Shown: piece by piece, positions 55,248 through 61,677 of the stretch
Layout of the letters: every line of letters starts with the position of its first letter
How positions within the stretch are numbered: the stretch's first letter is position 1
NCBI RefSeq assembly: GCF_004366715.1
Contig: NZ_SOQZ01000005.1
Span: forward strand, 176,896-240,895
Reading direction: 5' to 3'
Length of the DNA: 64,000 bases
Origin: Meridianimaribacter flavus
GTDB taxonomy: Bacteria > Bacteroidota > Bacteroidia > Flavobacteriales > Flavobacteriaceae
Position numbers and translations under genes: made by a program
Notes under the pieces: generated by a model
What the model was told of the DNA's origin: nothing
Database searches by the model: none
What the model saw: the letters and a program-made list of their open reading frames with translations, nothing else

Positions 55248-56576
55248 ATGAAAAAAGCAATTTTTGTATTTACGGTATTATTGACGTTTTCATTCCAAGC
55301 GCAAACCAAAAAGTGGACGCTTGAAGAATGTGTAGATCACGCATTACAAAACAACATTACTGTAAAACAAAGTGAACTAGACTTAGAACAATCAGAAATC
55401 AATAAAAAAGATGCAATAGGTAACTTTTTGCCAACTTTAAATGCTTCTGTTTCACACTCGTGGAGTATTGGTTTAGGGCAAGATCCTGTTACTTTTGATG
55501 CTGTTAACTCAACTACTAAAAACCTTTCAGGAGGTATAAGCTCTAGTTTAAACATTTATGATGGATTACGTAACATTAATCAATTACATCGCTCTAACTT
55601 AGAAATTTTAGCCTCTAGATATCAATTAGATAAAATTAAAGATGATATCTCGCTACTTGTGGCTAATTCGTTTTTACAAATCTTATTTAATAAAGAGCAG
55701 TTAAAAGTATTACAAGCACAACAAGTTGTATCGCAACAAGAATTAGAAAGAACTAATGAGCTTGTCGATGCAGGAGTGTTACCAAGAGGCGATTTGTTAG
55801 AAATACAAGCAACAATTGCTACTCAAGAACAACAAATTGTAAATGCCGAAAACACAGTTTTATTGTCTAGAATTCAGTTAGCACAATTATTATTAATACA
55901 AGAGTATGAAACTTTTGATATTGTAGATATAGATTATCAAGTACCTACAACTATGATATTAGAACAGTCACCTGATGCTATAGTAAGTAAGGCAAAAGAA
56001 ACTAGATACGATATTAAAATTGCTGAGACAAACCAAGAAATAGCAAACGATAATTTAAAAATAGCTAAAGGTGCTTTACAACCAACGTTAAGAGGATCGT
56101 ATAATTTTGGTTCAAATTATTTTACATCACAGCTATTTGATACTCCTGATTTTGAAACTCAGTTAACAGATAACAAAAGCCACAATTTTAGTTTAAGTTT
56201 AAGTATTCCTATTTTTAATGGATTTGCTGCAAGCAACAATGTTAAAAGAAATAAAGTAAATTTGGAGCGCGCAAAAGTTCAATTAGAGCAAGCCAATTTA
56301 GATATGGAAACAGCAGTTTACCAAGCCTATAACGACACTAAAGGTGCGTTAAAAGCCTATGAAGCTGCGCAAAAAACACTTGAAGCAAGAGAAGAAGCTT
56401 TTAATTATTCTAGAGAGCGTTATAATGTTGGATTGTTAAATGCCTTTGATTATAATCAATCTCAAAACAGATTTGAAGCAGCGCAAAGTGATGTGATTAG
56501 AACAAAATACGACTATATATTCAAATTAAAAGTATTAGAATTCTACTTTGGAATTCCTATTACAGACATAAACTAA
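55248..56576 (+). CDS. TolC family outer-membrane efflux protein
   Basis: This 442-residue protein has a signal peptide (MKKAIFVFTVLLTFSFQAQ) and two OEP repeats with long coiled helices and barrel strands. Typical segments are WTLEECVDHALQNN, FLPTLNASVSHSWS, GAGVLPRGDLLEIQ-like residues (here DAGVLPRGDLLEIQATIA) and RYNVGLLNAFDYNQSQNRF. It provides the exit duct for the tripartite pump. An adaptor gene flanks it on each side. Confidence 0.94.
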   Translation: MKKAIFVFTVLLTFSFQAQTKKWTLEECVDHALQNNITVKQSELDLEQSEINKKDAIGNFLPTLNASVSHSWSIGLGQDPVTFDAVNSTTKNLSGGISSSLNIYDGLRNINQLHRSNLEILASRYQLDKIKDDISLLVANSFLQILFNKEQLKVLQAQQVVSQQELERTNELVDAGVLPRGDLLEIQATIATQEQQIVNAENTVLLSRIQLAQLLLIQEYETFDIVDIDYQVPTTMILEQSPDAIVSKAKETRYDIKIAETNQEIANDNLKIAKGALQPTLRGSYNFGSNYFTSQLFDTPDFETQLTDNKSHNFSLSLSIPIFNGFAASNNVKRNKVNLERAKVQLEQANLDMETAVYQAYNDTKGALKAYEAAQKTLEAREEAFNYSRERYNVGLLNAFDYNQSQNRFEAAQSDVIRTKYDYIFKLKVLEFYFGIPITDIN

Positions 56577-56585
56577 TAATTTACC

Positions 56586-57878
56586 ATGAGTAAGACAGCC
56601 AAAATTTTAGTACTATCAGCTATTGCATTAATAATCCTTTTAATTATTGGGTCAAAAGCAGGTTTATTTGGCAAAAAAGGAAACTTTAAAGAAGTAGAAA
56701 CTAAAAAAGTAGCCTTAGTTGATATTATTGAAACTGTTTCAGCTACAGGTAAAATTCAACCAGAAGTAGAAGTAAAAATATCTTCTGAAGTATCTGGTGA
56801 AATTTTAGAACTACCATTTAAAGAAGGACAAGAGGTAAATAAAGGAGATTTATTAGTAAGAATAAATCCAGATTTAATTCAATCTGCAGTAAACAGGTCT
56901 CAAGCCTCTTACCAAAATGTAAGAGCAGGTTTAGAGCAAGCTGAAGCAAATTTAAAACAAGCAAAAGCTGATTATGACCGAAACAAAGTGCTTTTTGAAA
57001 AAGGCGTAATCTCTAAAGCAGATTGGGACAAAGCTATTGCAACTTACGAAACTGCTCAAGCAAATAAGAGTTCAGCTTATTACAGTGTGCAAAGTGCTGC
57101 AGCTACAGTAAATGAAGCAAAAGACAACCTTACCAGAACTACTATTTATGCACCAATGAGAGGAACTATTTCTATGCTTAATGTGGAATTAGGCGAAAGA
57201 GTAGTAGGTACTCAACAAATGGCTGGTACCGAAATTATGCGTGTTGCTAACTTAAGCAATATGGAAGTTGAAGTAGATGTAAACGAAAATGATATTGTTA
57301 AGGTTCAAATTGGTGACTCTACTATTGTTGAGGTTGATGCTTATTTGAAAAAGGAATTTAAAGGTGTGGTTACTGAAATAGCAAACTCAGCAGCAGGAAC
57401 ATTAACAGCAGATCAGGTTACAAACTTTAGAGTAAAGGTTAGAATTCTTGAAGAATCTTATAAAGATTTAATTGAAGGAAAGCCAGAGCATTACTCGCCT
57501 TTTAGACCAGGTATGACTGCTACTGTAGATATTATTACAAACAAAAGAGAAAAAACAGTTGCTGTACCAATTAGTGCAATAGTTGTTAAGACAGATACTA
57601 GTTCTACTAAAAAGTCTTACGAAAAAACGATTAATAAAGTTGAAGGTGAAACTGAAGAAAAGTTTGAGTGTGTTTTTGTAACTAATAACGGAGAAGCTAA
57701 ATTGCGAGTTGTAAAAACAGGAATACAAGACAATTCAAATATTGAAATTATTTCAGGTCTTAAAGAAGATGATGAAATCATTACTGGACCATACAACGTA
57801 GTTTCAAAAACGCTTAATTCTGGAGATAAAATAGAAGTTAAGCAAGACACAAAAGATACAGATAACTCACAAGACTAA
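56586..57878 (+). CDS. Periplasmic adaptor (membrane fusion) protein 2
   Basis: This 430-residue protein has a membrane helix at about 7-25, lipoyl half VKISSEVSGEILELPFKEG, a coiled-coil hairpin (about 95-180), second half APMRGTISMLNVELGERV, and a longer C-terminal region with SPFRPGMTATVDIIT. It is related to but clearly diverged from the first adaptor. The existence of two adaptors around one TolC is unusual. tsaB follows after four bases. Confidence 0.92.
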   Translation: MSKTAKILVLSAIALIILLIIGSKAGLFGKKGNFKEVETKKVALVDIIETVSATGKIQPEVEVKISSEVSGEILELPFKEGQEVNKGDLLVRINPDLIQSAVNRSQASYQNVRAGLEQAEANLKQAKADYDRNKVLFEKGVISKADWDKAIATYETAQANKSSAYYSVQSAAATVNEAKDNLTRTTIYAPMRGTISMLNVELGERVVGTQQMAGTEIMRVANLSNMEVEVDVNENDIVKVQIGDSTIVEVDAYLKKEFKGVVTEIANSAAGTLTADQVTNFRVKVRILEESYKDLIEGKPEHYSPFRPGMTATVDIITNKREKTVAVPISAIVVKTDTSSTKKSYEKTINKVEGETEEKFECVFVTNNGEAKLRVVKTGIQDNSNIEIISGLKEDDEIITGPYNVVSKTLNSGDKIEVKQDTKDTDNSQD

Positions 57879-57882
57879 ATAT

Positions 57883-58554
57883 TTGGCAGTTATACTAAAC
57901 ATAGAAACCACAACAACAAACTGTTCAGTCTCTCTTTCAAAACAAGGAGAGACTTTGGTTTTAAAGGAACTTAATGACAAGAATTATTCACATGCTGAGT
58001 CTTTGCATGTGTTTATTGACGATGTCCTTAATAGCGCAAGCGTTAGTTTGTCTCAAATTGACGCAGTTGCAGTAAGTAAAGGTCCAGGATCTTACACAGG
58101 TTTAAGAATAGGTGTTTCAGCAGCAAAAGGACTTTGTTTTTCTTTGGAGAAACCGTTAATCTCTGTATCAACATTAAAAGCTTTAGCGCATCAAGTAAAA
58201 GCTACTAATGGTGTTATTGTGCCTATGTTAGATGCTAGACGAATGGAAGTCTATTCAGCTGTGTTTGACAGTTCATATAACGAAATAAGAGCTATTGAAG
58301 CGCAAATACTAGATGAAAACTCTTTTAAAGACTATCTCGCAAAAGGTAAAGTCTATTTTGTTGGTAATGGCGTTGAAAAAGCGCAAACTATAATACAGCA
58401 TGAAAATGCAGTTTTTATTGAAGATAGATTACCTTCAGCAAACGAAATGAGTATGTTGGCTTATGATAAGTACAAAAAAAACGACATCGAAGATGTCGCT
58501 TATTTTGAACCTTATTATTTAAAAGATTTTATTGCGTTAAAGCCTAAAGCTTAA
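57883..58554 (+). CDS. tsaB: tRNA threonylcarbamoyladenosine biosynthesis protein TsaB
   Basis: This 223-residue protein begins with TTG at 57883 (MAVILNIETTTTNCSVSLSK), the conserved N-terminus of TsaB; no ATG is close upstream in frame. Further motifs are VSKGPGSYTGLRIGVSAAKG and VPMLDARRMEVYSAVFD. It supports TsaD and TsaE in making t6A37 of ANN-decoding tRNAs. The gene overlaps the convergent MscS gene by four bases (58551-58554). Confidence 0.93.
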   Translation: MAVILNIETTTTNCSVSLSKQGETLVLKELNDKNYSHAESLHVFIDDVLNSASVSLSQIDAVAVSKGPGSYTGLRIGVSAAKGLCFSLEKPLISVSTLKALAHQVKATNGVIVPMLDARRMEVYSAVFDSSYNEIRAIEAQILDENSFKDYLAKGKVYFVGNGVEKAQTIIQHENAVFIEDRLPSANEMSMLAYDKYKKNDIEDVAYFEPYYLKDFIALKPKA

Positions 58555-59363
58555 CTTTCTTTATGTATTTCAACTTGGTGTGGGTAAGGTATTTCAATAC
58601 CAGCAGCATCAAGAGCTTCTTTTACTTGTTCGGTCACATCAAAGTAAACATCCCAATAGTGTTCAGTTTTACACCATGGTCTTGTAGCAAAGTTTATTGA
58701 GCTATCTGCTAACTCTAAAACAGTTACAGCAGGAGCAGGATCTTTAAGTACTTTTGGATGTGAGGTAAGCACATTCATTAATACTTCTTTAGTTTGTTTT
58801 ATATCAGAGTCATAACCTACACCAAAAACTAAATCTACACGTCTAGTTCCTTCAGTAGAATAGTTAACAATGTTTCCGTTAGACAAAGCTCCATTAGGAA
58901 TTATAATTTCTTTATTAGACAAGCCAGTTAATTTAGTGGTAAATATTTCAATTTGTTTTACTACACCTATTTCACCTTGAGCTTCAATTAAATCACCGAT
59001 TTTTATAGGTTTAAAAATCATGATTAAAACACCACCTGCAAAATTACCTAACGATCCTTGAAGTGCCATACCTACTGCTAAACCTGCCGCTGCTAATACT
59101 GCTGCAAATGATGTGGTTGGTACTCCTAAAACGCCTAAAAGTGTAATGACTAATAAAATTTTTAATCCCCAACTTAATAGGTTTAATAAGAACTTTTGAA
59201 GACTTTCATCATAGTTGCTTTTGGTCATTAATTTTCTGGTTGTGTTCATGATTTTTTTAATAATCCACGAACCTACAATCCAAAAGACAATTGCTCCAAT
59301 TACCTTTAGTCCATATTCTGTTGCAAATTCAACAGCTGTGTTTGTCCATTTTTCAATATCCAT
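58551..59363 (-). CDS. Small-conductance mechanosensitive channel (MscS family)
   Basis: This 270-residue protein has three membrane helices; the pore helix has the Gly/Ala pattern AAGLAVGMALQGSLGNFAGG (about 92-111) and is followed by the beta domain FKPIKIGDLIEAQGEIGVV. The size matches E. coli MscS. It releases solutes on hypo-osmotic shock. The gene is monocistronic; its stop codon overlaps that of tsaB. Confidence 0.94.
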   Translation of the reverse strand: MDIEKWTNTAVEFATEYGLKVIGAIVFWIVGSWIIKKIMNTTRKLMTKSNYDESLQKFLLNLLSWGLKILLVITLLGVLGVPTTSFAAVLAAAGLAVGMALQGSLGNFAGGVLIMIFKPIKIGDLIEAQGEIGVVKQIEIFTTKLTGLSNKEIIIPNGALSNGNIVNYSTEGTRRVDLVFGVGYDSDIKQTKEVLMNVLTSHPKVLKDPAPAVTVLELADSSINFATRPWCKTEHYWDVYFDVTEQVKEALDAAGIEIPYPHQVEIHKES

Positions 59364-59460
59364 ATTGTGTGTTTTTAAATTTCTATTAAATTAATTATAA
59401 TGATTTTGAAGTGAAAATCAAATTCTTTTATTAACGATTATTTAATTTGAAGGTATAAAA

Positions 59461-59486
59461 AAAAGCACTTATTGTAAGTGCTTTTA
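59461..59486 (-). terminator. Intrinsic terminator of the secreted unknown gene
   Basis: AAAAGCACTTA (59461-59471) pairs with TAAGTGCTTTT (59475-59485) around a three-base loop. On the minus strand the stem is followed by a run of eight T, so it ends the transcript of the gene at 59510-60214. Confidence 0.82.
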
Positions 59487-59509
59487 TAAATTTTATATTC
59501 ATGAGAAAA

Positions 59510-60214
59510 TTATAAAGTACTCATGTAGTTAACCAGTTTAATTAAATCTTCTTCTCTTGAGGTTTTAATCTTGTTAGTTTTAATATAGCTTAAAATATCT
59601 TTTGAATGCTCAGGAATTAATTTAGCGATGTCTTTTTTTCTTTTAGGCATTAATACAGCACCTTGTTCTTCAGAAATTTTAATGTAGTAATCATCACTTA
59701 CTCTTTTAAATTGAGCAGGTCTTGCAGTATGGTAGCTAGTTAATGCTACTTTTTCTTCAATAAAGATTACTCTTTCTTTCTTAAGAAGTTTGATGTTAGA
59801 TTCTGGGATTAAATCAACAAAATACCCTAAATTAGGTAATTCGTTATCGTCAACATAGTCGAATAATCTGTAAGTTTTACTGTTAGAAACTAACTTTATA
59901 ATAATATCTTTTCTATATTTATTTAAAGCAAAAGCTTGATTGTTATCTCCTTTTACTTCAATTTCATCCTTAATTGCATTATACCTTACGTAAAAAATAT
60001 TGTCATCAGAGGCAGATATTCTTGCTGGTAGAAAATCACTTGTTATGTATGGTGTGCCTTCAACATCGTCGTTTAGGACAACAGGTGTTGTTGTGATAAG
60101 ACCACTACTACCATTAGCAGAAGGTGATAATGAGCGACTAAGCACTTCTTGTGCAATACTTAGATTTGAGGTTAAAATTAGTGCAAGGGCAACAATTACT
60201 TGGTTTTTCTTCAT
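59510..60214 (-). CDS. Secreted protein of unknown function
   Basis: This 234-residue protein has a signal peptide (MKKNQVIVALALILTSNLS, cleaved near SIAQ) and a globular part with YITSDFLPARISA, VRYNAIKDEIEVKGDNNQAF and a C-terminal Lys-rich helical region (MPKRKKDIAKLIPEHSKDIL). There is no recognised motif and no further membrane segment. It looks like the small periplasmic or surface proteins common in Flavobacteriaceae. No function can be assigned. It is monocistronic with its own terminator. Confidence 0.75.
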   Translation of the reverse strand: MKKNQVIVALALILTSNLSIAQEVLSRSLSPSANGSSGLITTTPVVLNDDVEGTPYITSDFLPARISASDDNIFYVRYNAIKDEIEVKGDNNQAFALNKYRKDIIIKLVSNSKTYRLFDYVDDNELPNLGYFVDLIPESNIKLLKKERVIFIEEKVALTSYHTARPAQFKRVSDDYYIKISEEQGAVLMPKRKKDIAKLIPEHSKDILSYIKTNKIKTSREEDLIKLVNYMSTL

Positions 60215-60369
60215 GATTTGTGATTTTGTCGTAAAAAAAAGAAAATATGTTTAATAATAAAAGCTGAAAATGTTAAGATTGAGATAAATTAACTCTTTTT
60301 TAAGATAAATCTAATTTTTGAAAATTATGAAGTTTTATAAATTCAAAACAATACTTTTTAGGAGTAAGT

Positions 60370-61272
60370 TTAACCATTTATAGCTTCAACTGTAGAGACT
60401 TTACCGTTCAACATTTCTTTTAGCATGTTTTCAATGCCATTCTTTAAAGTAAATGTTGATGAAGGGCATCCACTGCAAGCACCTTGTAGGATTACCTTTA
60501 CGGTTTTTGTGTCTTTATTATAGGAGTCAAAATGTATGTTTCCGCCATCACTAGCAACAGCAGGTTTAACATACTCTTCAAGTATATTGATGATTTCTTT
60601 TGAAGTGTCATCAAGCAATTCAAAAGCTTCATCTAATTGCTCTGTAGTTTTTTGTAGTGTTGCTTGTGCATTAGCATTCATTACTTCTTTACCATCTTCA
60701 ATGTACTTTCTAATAAACTCACGTAACTCCATAGTGATGTCATTCCATTCTGCCATGTCATACTTAGTAATTGAAACATAGTTTTCGTCAAAAAAAACAT
60801 TTTTCACAAAAGGAAAATGAAATAACTCTAAAGCTAATGGCGATAATTTAGCATCGTCTATTGAAGAGAATTCGTAGTTTGTTGTAACCAATTTTTTATT
60901 AGCAACAAACTTCATTGCTGATGGGTTAGGTGTGCTTTCAGCATATACAGTTACAGGAACTTTTTTAGGAATAGCAGTTTCTTCTATTAACACTCCGTCG
61001 CTATTTAAATAGTTTTCAATTTGTTCAGCAACCTCGTTTTGTACATCTTCCCATTCAACAATATTATATTTTTCAACCGCTATAAAATTACCAGAGATGT
61101 AAACTTTCTTTACAAAAGGTAAATAAAATAACTGTTGAGCCAAAGGCGATGGTTTAGCATCATCAATGTTATTAAACTCATAACTTTTATGTTGAGTCAA
61201 AAAAGTATTTGCTTCAAACTTAACAATAGAGGGATTGTTGGTTGTTGTAATTTTTATTGAAATATTTTTCAC
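60370..61272 (-). CDS. Nfu/NifU-type Fe-S cluster carrier with duplicated N-terminal domain
   Basis: This 300-residue protein has two copies of the Nfu N-terminal domain (about 7-85 and 107-190), each containing SFNNIDDAK/FSSIDDAK-type and LSPLALELFHFPFVKNVF/PSPLAQQLFYLPFVKKVY segments. The C-terminal NifU domain (about 215-300) has SDGGNIHFDSYN and the cluster ligands in GACSGCPSS (CxxC). The usual protein has one N-terminal domain; duplication is the unusual feature. It transfers 4Fe-4S clusters to acceptor enzymes. Confidence 0.93.
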   Translation of the reverse strand: MKNISIKITTTNNPSIVKFEANTFLTQHKSYEFNNIDDAKPSPLAQQLFYLPFVKKVYISGNFIAVEKYNIVEWEDVQNEVAEQIENYLNSDGVLIEETAIPKKVPVTVYAESTPNPSAMKFVANKKLVTTNYEFSSIDDAKLSPLALELFHFPFVKNVFFDENYVSITKYDMAEWNDITMELREFIRKYIEDGKEVMNANAQATLQKTTEQLDEAFELLDDTSKEIINILEEYVKPAVASDGGNIHFDSYNKDTKTVKVILQGACSGCPSSTFTLKNGIENMLKEMLNGKVSTVEAING

Positions 61273-61677
61273 TGTAAATCTATTTTAGCTACAAAGATAC
61301 AAAAGCAGTATTGAAGAGAGGTTTTCTAAATTTCTTTTTAAGTCATTTTTAACTCAAAAAGTAATCATAATCAGAAAATCAATTTTTTAATACTTATAAC
61401 TGTTAAAACTGGTATTTTTATTACAATTTAAAAGATGTAATTAGTTAAAATTTATTAAATTTCCGCTTTTATTGTAATACCTACTTGAATGTTGTTAACA
61501 TTAATTTTGTTTTTAACAACGCTGTTTAAGAATAAGGTGTTAACATAACTGGTTGAGGAACATGTTGGTATATCAAAGACCTGTTTTTGTAAGGTAGTAT
61601 TTTGATGTATAAAACTGTTATATTTTAAAAGTTAAATACTTTATAAAATAATATCAATTAGTAAAAAGTAGGTAATT
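61273..61677. other. 405-base intergenic region between nfu and the adhesin gene
   Basis: The two genes are divergent. Besides the nfu -7 box it contains TAATTTTG at 61502-61509 (a possible plus-strand -7 element) that sits in the loop of an inverted repeat GTTGTTAA (61491-61498) and TTAACAAC (61513-61520). The remainder is AT-rich and I see no gene in it. It probably holds the promoter and the roughly 160-base leader of the adhesin gene. Confidence 0.5.
61292..61299 (-). promoter_or_regulatory. -7 element TATCTTTG of the nfu gene
   Basis: On the minus strand this reads TATCTTTG, an exact match to TAnnTTTG, and lies 19 bases upstream of the ATG. No -33 TTG lies at the usual spacing. Confidence 0.5.
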
